Shown: positions 1 to 6,837, counted from the first letter of the stretch. The stretch: 9,440 nt of DNA from Oscillospiraceae bacterium (GCA_009776345.1 WRLS01000081.1:1-9440); one strand, 5' to 3'. Numbers and translations: made by a program. Notes: generated by a model from the sequence alone, not told the origin.

Positions 1-570
1 CCCAGGCCCCACGGCGTTATAACATCGGCGTCCAAGCACCCGGAGGAAGTGTTCAAGCTGTTTGACTTGATGCTCTCCGAGGAAGCCAGTCTGATGGGCA
101 GATACGGCGAACACGGCGTAGATTGGGATTTCGCCGGGGAGGGCGACGTCAGTATTTACGGCACCCCCGCGACCATCCAAATAATAAACCAGCTATGGAA
201 CACGCCGCAGAACAAGCACCTGGCGCAGATCATTCCCTATGTTTCCCGCCCCAAATTCTCCGGCGGCGTTACCTGGGACGGCAACACGACCGACGGGGAA
301 TACATGAACGCGCAGTCCGCGCTGTTATACGCCGACTTCGAGCCTGAGCAGTACATCGGCGAGCTAATCTACACGCCTGACGAAGAAGCGCGCATACAGG
401 GGATACGGACAAGCATAGAGGAATATGTCACCCGAAGCATCATCGCCTTCATCACCGGAACGCGGGATATACACGACGACGCGGATTGGCAGAGGTATCT
501 GCAGCATTTTGATGATTTACAATTGCCGCTTTTCTTACAAGTCGCACAAACCGCTTATGCGCGGCAATAA
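1..570 (+). CDS. Extracellular solute-binding protein (LplA/YtcQ-like ABC lipoprotein), C-terminal part
   Basis: The frame is open from base 1 to the TAA at 568-570, so the gene begins before the window; an internal GTG at 49 is not a real start. About 189 residues are visible. They resemble the C-terminal lobe of the large (about 500-560 residue) family 1 solute-binding lipoproteins of Bacillota, such as LplA/YtcQ. Typical are a segment where a residue-status helix (KHPEEVFKLFDLMLSEE) precedes a GxxGVDWDF stretch, then the closing helices around YTPDEEARIQGIRTSIEEYV and the RSIIAFITGTRDI-DDADWQRYLQ segment. Such proteins bind oligosaccharides or related solutes outside the membrane and deliver them to an LplB/LplC-type permease pair. 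The lipobox and N-lobe are not visible. Permease genes, if present, would lie to the left. The substrate cannot be told from this fragment. Confidence 0.88.
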   Translation, partial: PRPHGVITSASKHPEEVFKLFDLMLSEEASLMGRYGEHGVDWDFAGEGDVSIYGTPATIQIINQLWNTPQNKHLAQIIPYVSRPKFSGGVTWDGNTTDGEYMNAQSALLYADFEPEQYIGELIYTPDEEARIQGIRTSIEEYVTRSIIAFITGTRDIHDDADWQRYLQHFDDLQLPLFLQVAQTAYARQ

Positions 571-580
571 CGACAGTGTG

Positions 581-609
581 TTGACGACGTCGTTGTTTTG
601 TGCTATTAT
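581..609 (+). promoter_or_regulatory. Sigma-A promoter of the toxin-antitoxin module with palindrome on the -35
   Basis: TTGACG (581-586), a 17-bp spacer and TATTAT (604-609) form a near-consensus vegetative promoter, 20 bp before the antitoxin ATG. A perfect 10-bp palindrome, ACGACGTCGT (584-593), overlaps the -35 element. RelB-type antitoxins bind such palindromes to repress their own promoters, so this is a candidate operator (inference). The promoter starts 11 bp after the stop of the upstream binding-protein gene. Confidence 0.75.
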
Positions 610-628
610 TATGTTGAGGTGAGATATC

Positions 629-934
629 ATGGCTACTGCAAAATCAAATGTAAACGTAAAAATCGAAACGAATGTGAAGGAATTGGCGACACAGCTGCTG
701 GCGCGGATGGGGCTGGATCAAACGACGGCGATTGATATGTTTTACAGGCAAATAATCGCAGAAAAGCGCCTGCCATTTCAGCCGATCGTAAACCCTACGC
801 CGCAGGAGCAGATAGCGGCGGCAATATTAACTAAAAACATTCCGAGGGTACGGCTTGAAGCGGACGAAAACGGCCACGCTTTCGTTGACAAAGAAAAGCA
901 CCCCGATATTTATGATTGGGCGGTGAATGGCTGA
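629..934 (+). CDS. RelB/DinJ-family antitoxin
   Basis: This 101-residue protein starts with a ribbon-helix-helix domain at about residues 7-45: a beta strand (NVNVKIETNV), helix KELATQLLARMGL, then the characteristic DQTTAIDMFYRQII helix and KRLPF. That pattern is the RelB/DinJ antitoxin N-terminus, which dimerises and binds DNA. The C-terminal half, which is charged and less conserved, would wrap the toxin. The start is supported by GAGGTGAG at 616-623, 5 bp before the ATG. The stop codon overlaps the start of the next gene (TGATG at 932-936), implying translational coupling. The expected role is neutralising the toxin encoded at 934-1275 and autorepression of the shared promoter. The family call is firm; the binding of this particular toxin is inferred from the overlap. 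Confidence 0.9.
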   Translation: MATAKSNVNVKIETNVKELATQLLARMGLDQTTAIDMFYRQIIAEKRLPFQPIVNPTPQEQIAAAILTKNIPRVRLEADENGHAFVDKEKHPDIYDWAVNG

Positions 935-1275
935 TGCGGCCTTACAGCATTTATATCGCATTCATATCATGGGGCGGCGGGGGCAAACGCCGCCCCGTGC
1001 TTGTTCTTTCGGAAGCTGACGGGTTTGTTTCGGTCTTCCGTATAACATCTCAATTCGCGGGTAAGAGCCCCGGCATACAGGCGCACTACCTCGAAATCAT
1101 CGACCGGCAGCAGGCGGGGCTTGACAAGCAATCCTATATTGATACAGGCAAGATCGTCGAATTGCCGATAAAGTCCATTATTACCAGCAACCCAATCGGC
1201 CATCTTTCAGCAGAGGACGAACGGCGCCTTGCTCATTTTCTGGGGGTTGCGCAGATGGCATTTGAAAGAACATAG
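934..1275 (+). CDS. PemK/MazF-type endoribonuclease toxin
   Basis: The protein is 113 residues from the ATG at 934, which overlaps the antitoxin stop and has GGTGA 7 bp upstream; an in-frame TTG at 916 lies inside the antitoxin gene and is unlikely to be used. The fold signature of MazF/PemK proteins is present: a glycine-rich loop followed by KRRPVLVLS (residues 18-26), a strand ending in FRITSQ (36-41), and the later KIVELP segment (73-78). The C-terminal helix LSAEDERRLAHFLGVAQ (91-107) is also typical. Family members are ribosome-independent or ribosome-associated mRNA interferases. Sequence specificity cannot be read from the protein. MazF toxins are more often paired with MazE/AbrB-type antitoxins, so the RelB-type partner makes this a mixed module, although such pairs are known in Bacillota. 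Confidence 0.85.
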   Translation: MRPYSIYIAFISWGGGGKRRPVLVLSEADGFVSVFRITSQFAGKSPGIQAHYLEIIDRQQAGLDKQSYIDTGKIVELPIKSIITSNPIGHLSAEDERRLAHFLGVAQMAFERT

Positions 1276-1336
1276 TACCTGCTGTTTTCCCCTCGCTTTA
1301 CATCCCCGCGGTCGCAGCGACTCACAGTCGCACGAA

Positions 1337-1371
1337 GCATCCCCGCGGCATAATGTATATCGGGGGGATGC
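1337..1371 (+). promoter_or_regulatory. Hairpin overlapping the ZIP transporter ribosome binding site
   Basis: GCATCCCC (1337-1344) and GGGGATGC (1364-1371) are perfect complements separated by 19 nt. The right arm covers part of the G-run (1362-1367) that serves as the Shine-Dalgarno for the ATG at 1375. If transcribed, the hairpin would occlude ribosome binding. Just upstream are a second hairpin, GCGACT-cac-AGTCGC (1317-1331), and a direct repeat, CATCCCCGCGG, at 1301-1311 and 1338-1348. No match to a riboswitch class I know was recognised, and no poly-T follows, so it does not look like an intrinsic terminator. The structure is seen in the sequence; a regulatory role is inference. Confidence 0.45.
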
Positions 1372-1374
1372 GGT

Positions 1375-2166
1375 ATGATTTCATGGTTCTTCGGGCTTGA
1401 CCCTATTTTGCAGGGGCTGTATGCCACGCTTTTTACATATTTTGTCACAGCGCTCGGGGCGGGGTTCGTCTTTTTCTTCAAGGAGATGAACCAAAAAATC
1501 CTCGATTTAATGATGGGCTTTGCCGCGGGCGTGATGATCGCGGCATCGTTCTGGTCGCTGCTCAACCCCGCGATTGAGCTTTCGGCGGCGCTCGGCGGCA
1601 ATGCCTGGCTCACAGCGGCGGTCGGGTTTATGCTCGGGGGCGCGTTTATCATCGGATCGGACATCGCGCTCTCACGGGCTTCACTGATCCAATCGCAGGG
1701 GAAGGCGATAAAACGCTCGATCCTGCTTACCTCCGCCGTCACGATCCACAACATACCCGAAGGGCTTGCGATCGGCGTGGCTTTCGGCTGTGCGGCGATC
1801 GGCGTAGAAGGCGCGACGGCAGGGGGCGCGGCAATGCTTGCTGTTGGGATAGGGCTGCAAAATTTCCCGGAAGGTGTTTGCGTTGCTATGCCGCTTAGAA
1901 GGGATGGCTGTTCCCGCAAAAAAAGCTTTTTCATCGGGCAGGCATCCGGCGCCGTTGAGCCGATTGCGGGCGTCCTCGGCGTCCTGTTCGCGCTGAGTAT
2001 GCGAAGCGCTTTGCCGCTCGCGCTGTCTTTTTCCGCCGGCGCGATGATCGCCGTTGTTTGCTCGGAGCTGATCCCGGAATCGTTCAGGGACAATAAAATC
2101 GTCGCCGCATTCGGGGTACTGCTGGGTTTCACCGTCATGATGGTTTTGGACGTTGCGCTTGGCTGA
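1375..2166 (+). CDS. ZIP-family divalent metal transporter (GufA/ZupT-like)
   Basis: The product is 263 residues, nearly all hydrophobic, consistent with the eight-helix ZIP fold in the cytoplasmic membrane. The metal-site motifs are intact: HNIPEG (125-130) in the fourth helix and QNFPEG (162-167) in the fifth, the pair that forms the binuclear metal centre in ZIP proteins. ELIPES (231-236) and GAVEP (192-196) in later helices are also typical of the GufA/ZupT branch. These proteins import Zn2+ and often Fe2+, Mn2+ or Co2+; this sequence does not settle which. The start at 1375 follows a G-rich Shine-Dalgarno at 1362-1367. The gene stands alone: it is preceded by the toxin gene with a 99-bp gap and is convergent with the gene ending at 2177, only 10 bp away. 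Confidence 0.92.
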   Translation: MISWFFGLDPILQGLYATLFTYFVTALGAGFVFFFKEMNQKILDLMMGFAAGVMIAASFWSLLNPAIELSAALGGNAWLTAAVGFMLGGAFIIGSDIALSRASLIQSQGKAIKRSILLTSAVTIHNIPEGLAIGVAFGCAAIGVEGATAGGAAMLAVGIGLQNFPEGVCVAMPLRRDGCSRKKSFFIGQASGAVEPIAGVLGVLFALSMRSALPLALSFSAGAMIAVVCSELIPESFRDNKIVAAFGVLLGFTVMMVLDVALG

Positions 2167-2176
2167 TGGGATAAAC

Positions 2177-3490
2177 TCAAAGCTTCCTAAAAACATCAAG
2201 GCTGTGATGCGTAAGCCCCACCATGTCCGGGCGTTCGCATATGGAGTAGTGGTATTTTAGGTACAGCGCGAAGGTTTCATCGTCCATCGCGTCCACCGCT
2301 TCCCCCATGCTGAGTGTATACAGGTCTGTAGCCGCATAATGGAGCCGACGGGCGGGAAGCCCCTGCATCAGCGCGTCGATGTCCTCCTTGCGGTGAAGCT
2401 CAAAAACCTCGCGCGCAGTGGATTTCGCCTTGAATGTTTGCGTATCTATAAGCCCCATTTCGATTAGCCTGTGAATATTCCCGCCTTGAAAACCATATCC
2501 GAATATGCTCATGTCCGCAATACAGTACGCCGCAAATACCGGCCCGCCTTTTTTTGTAACACGGAGCGCCTCTGAAAGCGCCCTTTGCTTGTCGCCGAAT
2601 GTGAAAAGGTGGTACATCGGGCCGAGAAGCAGCGTAATATCGTAGCTGTTGTCGGCGGCAAAGGATAAATCCAGCGCATTGCCCTGCCGGATTGTAACCT
2701 CATGCCCCGGTTTGATTTTGCTTTTGAATATTTCTATGTTATGGTCCACAAGCTCCACCGCGTCAACACGGTAGCCCCGGTCCGCAAGGGCAAGGCTGTA
2801 ACGCCCCGTGCCCGCGCCGATTTCGATTACTTTGTCCCCCGTTTTTATGTACCGCTCAATATAGCGCATAGTGGTGAGGAATTCCACCGTTCTGTGTTTT
2901 GAACGGACGAGCCTGCCGTCTTCATCGTTATTGCGGTAATAATCGCTCACGGGATACAGCGATATCCAATACCGCTCCATATCGCACTGCTCCTGCGGGT
3001 AAAATACCGTGCGCTCGTATACGCCGCCCAGCGCCAGAATTGTGCGGCGGCTGGCTTCGTTGCTTGCCTTGCAGGTCAGAAGCACTTTATCTAATCCAAG
3101 CTCACGGCATTTATCAAGGCCGAGCGCGAGCATCTTTTTCGCGTAGCCTTTTTTACGCTCGCTCGGGCGCACAGAATAGCCGATATGCCCACCGAATTCT
3201 TTAAGCAGTTCATTGCCATCCAAGTATCGGCGCAAATTAAGCATCCCAAGCACGCGTCCTTCGCCTTCACGGACAAGCATATACTGGTCGCTTTCCACAA
3301 AGTTTTTACTTGGCAGCGTTTCGCGGCTTGTAAAAAGGCGGCAGCTTTCAATCCAGCGGATAGGGTCTCTGTAATTTTGCAGGCCGCTGGAGCCATGTAT
3401 GTTTTTATCCGCCGCAAGGCTTTCCTGCCTGTACGCGCGTATCTCATCGGCATACTCCGCGCCCGGCCGCACAAAGATAAGCTTTTCCAT
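2177..3490 (-). CDS. Bifunctional GNAT N-acetyltransferase / class I SAM-dependent methyltransferase
   Basis: This 437-residue protein is a fusion. Residues 1-180 form a GNAT domain with the acetyl-CoA binding motif around ERKKGYAKKM (111-120, R112xxG115xA117), followed by the NEASRRTILALGGVYE segment (144-159) usual in that family. Residues about 190-437 form a Rossmann-like methyltransferase with motif I VIEIGAGTGR (221-230), an acidic residue ending strand 2 (VELVD, 245-249), and the LLLGPMYHL motif (287-295). Both cofactor sites look intact. Fusions of this type are annotated in Clostridia but the substrate is not known to me. The start was set at 3490 because GGTGG lies just upstream of that ATG; an upstream ATG at 3571 extends into an AT-rich promoter-like region and has no good ribosome binding site. 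Its end faces the ZIP gene with no room for a terminator. Confidence 0.88.
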   Translation of the reverse strand: MEKLIFVRPGAEYADEIRAYRQESLAADKNIHGSSGLQNYRDPIRWIESCRLFTSRETLPSKNFVESDQYMLVREGEGRVLGMLNLRRYLDGNELLKEFGGHIGYSVRPSERKKGYAKKMLALGLDKCRELGLDKVLLTCKASNEASRRTILALGGVYERTVFYPQEQCDMERYWISLYPVSDYYRNNDEDGRLVRSKHRTVEFLTTMRYIERYIKTGDKVIEIGAGTGRYSLALADRGYRVDAVELVDHNIEIFKSKIKPGHEVTIRQGNALDLSFAADNSYDITLLLGPMYHLFTFGDKQRALSEALRVTKKGGPVFAAYCIADMSIFGYGFQGGNIHRLIEMGLIDTQTFKAKSTAREVFELHRKEDIDALMQGLPARRLHYAATDLYTLSMGEAVDAMDDETFALYLKYHYSICERPDMVGLTHHSLDVFRKL

Positions 3491-3547
3491 ATAAATACCA
3501 CCTAAATATTTTTTCAGCCCCACGGATTTCCCTATCGCTTTTTGGCG

Positions 3548-3576
3548 TTGGATATGATAGAATAAAATCATATTTT
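3548..3576 (+). promoter_or_regulatory. Possible promoter for the small membrane protein gene
   Basis: TTGGAT (3548-3553), a 17-bp spacer and TATTTT (3571-3576) make a moderate sigma-A candidate 25 bp before the ATG at 3602. It lies in the AT-rich gap between two divergent genes, which must hold a promoter for each. No clear minus-strand promoter could be chosen. Confidence 0.35.
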
Positions 3577-3601
3577 AACATAAAATGATTGGGCGTTTTT
3601 T

Positions 3602-4006
3602 ATGAGGATATCGATTGTAATAATCGCGCTTTGGGTCATCGTGCCGCTTGCCTGCCGTTTTATTTTTAAGCGCAGAATAAGCGATATCATCCCCAACGAT
3701 ACCCTGCGGTTCTGGATCGGGTTTGTTTTGGTGGCGGCGATAATCTGGCTGAACCGCTATTCGCTGATGGCGATGCCTATCCTGATGCTAACCGGCAGCA
3801 GCTTCGGGGAGGCGGCAGGGCTTGCGTTCACCACGGACAACAACGTTACCTTTTTTATCGGCAGAATGTATGAAATCGCCGCGGGGCAGGGCAGGGAGAT
3901 ACCGCGGTATCTTGACATCTCGCTGGTTCAAGTCAAGGAAGGCACTGCGGGGCTGTTTGACTTAATCGGGGATTTGTTCGAGCTTATATTGTACATACTG
4001 CAATAA
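3602..4006 (+). CDS. Small predicted membrane protein of unknown function
   Basis: I do not recognise this 134-residue protein. It begins with a hydrophobic segment (residues 3-22), then a short basic stretch (KRRI, 23-26), and a second hydrophobic helix (36-50), giving a likely two-helix membrane anchor. A third moderately hydrophobic stretch (55-65) follows. The remainder is mixed, with a hydrophobic, acidic C-terminal helix (LFDLIGDLFELILYILQ, 118-134). No cysteine or catalytic motif stands out. The upstream ribosome binding site is weak (GGG at 3591-3593). In-frame codons upstream reach a stop at 3581, so the ATG at 3602 is the only reasonable start. It is convergent with the GNAT gene that ends at 4020. 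Frame length, codon choice and the absence of a competing reading frame argue that it is real. Confidence 0.65.
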   Translation: MRISIVIIALWVIVPLACRFIFKRRISDIIPNDTLRFWIGFVLVAAIIWLNRYSLMAMPILMLTGSSFGEAAGLAFTTDNNVTFFIGRMYEIAAGQGREIPRYLDISLVQVKEGTAGLFDLIGDLFELILYILQ

Positions 4007-4019
4007 TTGCAAAATTGCA

Positions 4020-4523
4020 CTAGGTTCGCCCGGACGCGTCGTATCCTATAGTCGCAAGCCTTTTCTCCATTAAATCAACGCGCAGGCGTATCATGTCGCG
4101 GTTTATGATGGAGTTTATTACATCGGCAGCCGCACCGTCGTCGGTATAGTAATTCGGCCATACGCCGATCATGCGGAACCCCGCTTTTTGAAGCATGACA
4201 ATCAGGCGGATGTCCGCGTTCCCACAGCCTATGTCAAGATAGCGCACGCCTTGGCTGAGGATGTAGTCCTTCACATAATCCAGCATCGCGCGGCCGTAGC
4301 CCTGCCCCTGATATTCGCTTAACACCGCGAAATTTACGATATCGCTGTAGCCCTCTTTATGCTCGACAAGGCAGGCGCAGATAGGCACCGCGCCTTTAAG
4401 CCCCACAAATGGTACAGCTGTATTCATATAACGCATGATCCTCGGCAGGGACGAATCAGCTGTACGGAGAAGGGACATATCCACCTTATCTTTATCTATT
4501 ACAATAAAATAATCGCTATGCAT
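4020..4523 (-). CDS. GNAT-family N-acetyltransferase
   Basis: The product is 167 residues, the usual size for a single GNAT domain. The acetyl-CoA pyrophosphate loop is clear: LSEYQGQGYGRAMLDYV (68-84) carries Q72xxG75xG77. It is followed by the helix and strand YLDIGCGNADIRLIVMLQKAGF (95-116), which fits motif B with the conserved 'neighbour' segment. The C-terminus (about 131-167) is charged and may define the acceptor. The substrate is not identifiable. The start at 4523 is preceded by AGGTGAGGT, a strong ribosome binding site. It lies 29 bp downstream of dcd on the same strand, so the two are probably one transcript; no functional link between them is known to me. Confidence 0.85.
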   Translation of the reverse strand: MHSDYFIVIDKDKVDMSLLRTADSSLPRIMRYMNTAVPFVGLKGAVPICACLVEHKEGYSDIVNFAVLSEYQGQGYGRAMLDYVKDYILSQGVRYLDIGCGNADIRLIVMLQKAGFRMIGVWPNYYTDDGAAADVINSIINRDMIRLRVDLMEKRLATIGYDASGRT

Positions 4524-4552
4524 GGCGGCACCTCACCTGTGTATATTTACGT

Positions 4553-5077
4553 TTATACATATAAGAAATCTTTATGTATCAAGCTCGCCTGTATCCCGCT
4601 GTTGTCCCTGTATTTGCCTTCATACAGCGAATAATCCCCTTGCACCTCATAATAGCAGATCTGGCAGATCTCCACCATCGGGTATATGCGCACCGGCTGT
4701 ATGCATTCAATCTCAAGCGTCCAATACCCACGGAAGCCGATATCGCCAAAGCCCGCCGTGACATGGACATACAGCCCGATGCGCCCGATCGACGACCGCC
4801 CGGAAAGCTGAGGGGCGTATTTGTCTGTAGCTGTGTATTCGTGCGTCCTGCCCAGGTACAGCACGCCCGGTTCCAGGACAAGCCCCTCCTCCGGTATGGT
4901 GATGGGTTTTGTACTAAGCGGCTTTTTCATGTCCAGTATCGGGTCGGTATATACCCACAGCTCATTATGAAGGCGCAGGTTACAGCTGTTTGGGCCCAGC
5001 AGCTTTTCATCATACGGCGTAATCAAGATATTGCCAAGCCCTATCTGCCGATGAATCTCTTTGCCCGATAAAATCAT
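4553..5077 (-). CDS. dcd: dCTP deaminase
   Basis: This 174-residue protein belongs to the dUTPase-like trimeric nucleotide hydrolases. It deaminates dCTP to dUTP (or to dUMP in bifunctional members), supplying dUMP for thymidylate synthesis in the cytoplasm. Diagnostic are the N-terminal ILSGKEI, the LGPNSCNLRL stretch (27-36), the SGRSSIGRIGLYVHVTAGFG core (92-111) and GYWTLE (117-122), where E122 corresponds to the catalytic glutamate of E. coli Dcd (E138). The C-terminal YRDNSGIQASLIHKD (156-170) parallels the lid region of E. coli Dcd. The length is slightly below the 193 residues of E. coli Dcd, as usual for Bacillota. GGAGAT precedes the ATG at 5077. Whether it is mono- or bifunctional cannot be settled by eye. 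It is divergent from acpP with a 144-bp gap. Confidence 0.93.
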   Translation of the reverse strand: MILSGKEIHRQIGLGNILITPYDEKLLGPNSCNLRLHNELWVYTDPILDMKKPLSTKPITIPEEGLVLEPGVLYLGRTHEYTATDKYAPQLSGRSSIGRIGLYVHVTAGFGDIGFRGYWTLEIECIQPVRIYPMVEICQICYYEVQGDYSLYEGKYRDNSGIQASLIHKDFLYV

Positions 5078-5158
5078 TTTATCATCTCCGACCCAAATAA
5101 TTTTGGAAAACCTATTGATAATTTACTCCAAACAAGGTATATTAAATTTCATAAGGTT

Positions 5159-5199
5159 GGCATATTCGTGGAATAGGAATGCCGACAGGCTGCTATTAT
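5159..5199 (+). promoter_or_regulatory. Probable acpP promoter region: extended -10 and upstream inverted repeat
   Basis: TGCTATTAT (5191-5199) is an extended -10 element 22 bp before the acpP ATG; no good -35 is seen at the normal distance, which is common for extended -10 promoters. Upstream lies an imperfect inverted repeat, GGCATATTC (5159-5167) against GAAT-agg-AATGCC (5171-5183), a possible operator. It does not match the FapR site as I remember it. Confidence 0.4.
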
Positions 5200-5221
5200 T
5201 AGTAAAAAGGAGGTGTTTTGT

Positions 5222-5452
5222 ATGCCTTTTGAAAAAGTGAGGTCTATTTTAGTGGATCAGCTGGATGTGGATGAAGACGCGGTCACGCTTGAAAGCTCCA
5301 TCACGGATGATCTCGGCGCGGATTCGCTGGATGTAGTGGATATGGTCATGAGCCTGGAGGAAGAATTCGATATGGAGATCCCGGATGAGGATATTGAAAC
5401 AATGAAGACAGTAGGCGATATCGTAAGGTTTATCGAAGCCAGGAACGAATAG
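5222..5452 (+). CDS. acpP: Acyl carrier protein
   Basis: The 76-residue acidic protein has the full ACP signature, including DDLGADSLDVVDMVMSLEEEFDMEIPDED; Ser35 in the GADSL motif is the site for 4'-phosphopantetheine attachment. Helices before and after match canonical AcpP, and the final segment (TVGDIVRFIEARNE) is typical. It carries growing acyl chains on soluble fatty acid synthase enzymes in the cytoplasm. AAGGAGGTG (5207-5215), 6 bp upstream of the ATG at 5222, is a near-ideal ribosome binding site; the GTG at 5213 overlaps it and is not the start. It is not next to fab genes, plsX or rnc in this window, so it may be either the housekeeping copy outside its usual cluster or a second ACP. 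A strong terminator follows 19 bp downstream, making it a single-gene unit. Confidence 0.95.
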   Translation: MPFEKVRSILVDQLDVDEDAVTLESSITDDLGADSLDVVDMVMSLEEEFDMEIPDEDIETMKTVGDIVRFIEARNE

Positions 5453-5471
5453 CCGAAAACGCACGGTGAAA

Positions 5472-5510
5472 GCCCCGCCGGGTCCGTTGGCCCGGAGGGG
5501 CGATTTTTTT
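5472..5510 (+). terminator. Intrinsic terminator of acpP
   Basis: GCCCCGCCGGG (5472-5482) pairs with CCCGGAGGGGC (5491-5501) through ten of eleven positions (one G-A mismatch), with an 8-nt loop, and is followed by seven T residues (5504-5510). On the opposite strand the stem is followed by only three T residues, so it may act weakly for the convergent zinc-ribbon gene ending at 5514. Confidence 0.92.
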
Positions 5511-5513
5511 CAG

Positions 5514-5732
5514 CTATGAATCCTTGGGCCTGCGGGCAAAGCTTTCTATTTTTATTTTATCCTGTTCGATGCCTTCAAAAAGCTCCCTTTCGGTAACCAT
5601 GCTCTGCGCCTGGTACCCGCAATAGCTGCACGTAAACCCGAAGGTCATTGTATAAACGCCGCGTATGCGCAGCTCCTTCGGCTGCACGATACCGTCTTTT
5701 TTACAAGCGGGGCATCTCGGCCTTCCCGGCAT
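5514..5732 (-). CDS. Small zinc-ribbon protein of unknown function
   Basis: This 72-residue protein has two CxxC knuckles (C7/C10 in CPAC and C35/C38 in CSYC) 25 residues apart, the spacing of a zinc ribbon, followed by a helical, charged tail (about residues 50-72). A role in binding nucleic acid or protein is possible but not shown. The ATG at 5732 was chosen because GAGGTG lies 6 bp upstream; ATG 5738 abuts that sequence and a TTG at 5750 lies before it. It follows the metallopeptidase gene on the same strand after 64 bp, and an AT-rich stretch in that gap (TGCTATATA on the minus strand, about 5770-5762) could supply a separate promoter. Confidence 0.75.
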   Translation of the reverse strand: MPGRPRCPACKKDGIVQPKELRIRGVYTMTFGFTCSYCGYQAQSMVTERELFEGIEQDKIKIESFARRPKDS

Positions 5733-5796
5733 TGTCATCACCTCTAACAAATGATACCATATATAGCACGAAAAGGAAATAGGTTTCTAAATATTG

Positions 5797-6816
5797 CTAG
5801 GCTAATTCCGCGCTGCTGCCGCTCGGGAATACAAGATAACGCCTGCCGCCGGATGCCGCAACATCCCAGCCGCCGATTTCAGGCTCCCACAACGGGGTTT
5901 TCGCGGCGGTTATCCCAAGGTATCTCAACAGCGGCTTTATAACATTATGCGGCGCGGTATATCCCATAAACTCCAGCGAGGTGCCGGAAAAGCTCATCCC
6001 GTTCCAAACAGCGGAAGATTTTACATTCCTGCTTTTTGCAATATTTTCCAGCGTATCAGCAGCTTCGGGGGTATATTTTCGGATTAGGGTTTCTAAATAC
6101 TTAACTTTCAAGCCAAGCCTTGTGTCGCCGCCCTGCGAATTTAACATACGCGCGGACATGGAAAGCCCCGGGCGGGTCATAATAAGCGCGAAAGCGAAGG
6201 TCTCCGCGAAATCCTCCTCCAAAGTCACGGCGGCATAGCTGGATGCATGGGTGGACATTACAAACCTGCCGCTGTACCCCTGCCCGTTGAGCCTTGACCA
6301 GTTTTGCCGTAAATTCTCGCCCCTGTGCGCGTTTACAATAAATTCGTAGAAAAGGTGCCCGAATTCATGTGTGATCGCAATGGGTGTACAGCCGGAGATA
6401 AAGCTGTTTGAACCGGGCGTTGGTACGACAAATTCCATCAGTGAAAGTTCAGGCGTATAGCCTGCAAGCGCGTTCTCCGCGATATGGTCAAAGGACGGCC
6501 TAAACGTAAAGTCCAGTACAAGCCGCCTTCCGGTATACTCACGGCTCCAGGCGGACAGGCGCTTCACTAATGCCGGCCCGATTTTATCCAGGCTCGAATC
6601 CATCGTGTTCAGCGTCCCGGGACCGATGCCCACATAGTTTGGGTTAGGCCCCGGATATTTTATGGTAACCCCGTATTTTTGCTCCATTTGCGCCGCTTTT
6701 GCCGCCACGCGGGAATTGTACAGCTCGGCGGCGTCCTCCGCCGCCATAGCGGGCAGCCCGCTAAGCACCGCGGACAGCACGATCAGCAAAGCAAATATTT
6801 TTTTCAGTTTATACAT
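5797..6816 (-). CDS. Secreted zinc metallopeptidase-like protein (HExxH)
   Basis: The 339-residue product opens with a Sec signal peptide: KLKK, a hydrophobic core (8-22) and an AMA-AE cleavage site near residue 25, with no lipobox cysteine. The central region has HEFGH (150-154), the zinc-binding HExxH helix of zincins. EEDFAETFA (200-208) about 50 residues later would provide the third ligand from E201 or E205, the gluzincin arrangement. An outward-facing peptidase acting on extracellular or wall-associated peptides is the natural reading; the substrate is unknown. The C-terminal 100 residues have no motif I recognise. GAGGGG sits 7 bp before the ATG. The gene starts 21 bp after thrS on the same strand with no terminator between, so it is probably read from the T-box-controlled thrS promoter, an unusual arrangement for an exported enzyme. 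Confidence 0.82.
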   Translation of the reverse strand: MYKLKKIFALLIVLSAVLSGLPAMAAEDAAELYNSRVAAKAAQMEQKYGVTIKYPGPNPNYVGIGPGTLNTMDSSLDKIGPALVKRLSAWSREYTGRRLVLDFTFRPSFDHIAENALAGYTPELSLMEFVVPTPGSNSFISGCTPIAITHEFGHLFYEFIVNAHRGENLRQNWSRLNGQGYSGRFVMSTHASSYAAVTLEEDFAETFAFALIMTRPGLSMSARMLNSQGGDTRLGLKVKYLETLIRKYTPEAADTLENIAKSRNVKSSAVWNGMSFSGTSLEFMGYTAPHNVIKPLLRYLGITAAKTPLWEPEIGGWDVAASGGRRYLVFPSGSSAELA

Positions 6817-6837
6817 TTTACAGCCCCTCTGTATATT

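Noticed and set aside
1276..1374. A known metal-sensing riboswitch (NiCo or yybP-ykoY type) upstream of the ZIP gene
   Set aside because: The conserved cores of those classes as I know them could not be found; only simple hairpins are present.
1233..2180. A 315-codon open frame on the minus strand over the ZIP gene and toxin end
   Set aside because: It is the antisense shadow of a G+C-rich, strongly hydrophobic coding gene; its translation is low-complexity (Ser/Pro/Ala-rich) with no family resemblance, while the plus strand has clear ZIP motifs.
3999..4019. TGCAATAATTGCA inverted repeat between the convergent genes at 4006 and 4020 as a terminator
   Set aside because: The stem is only 6 bp, A+T-rich with a 1-nt centre and no T-run; it is too weak to call.
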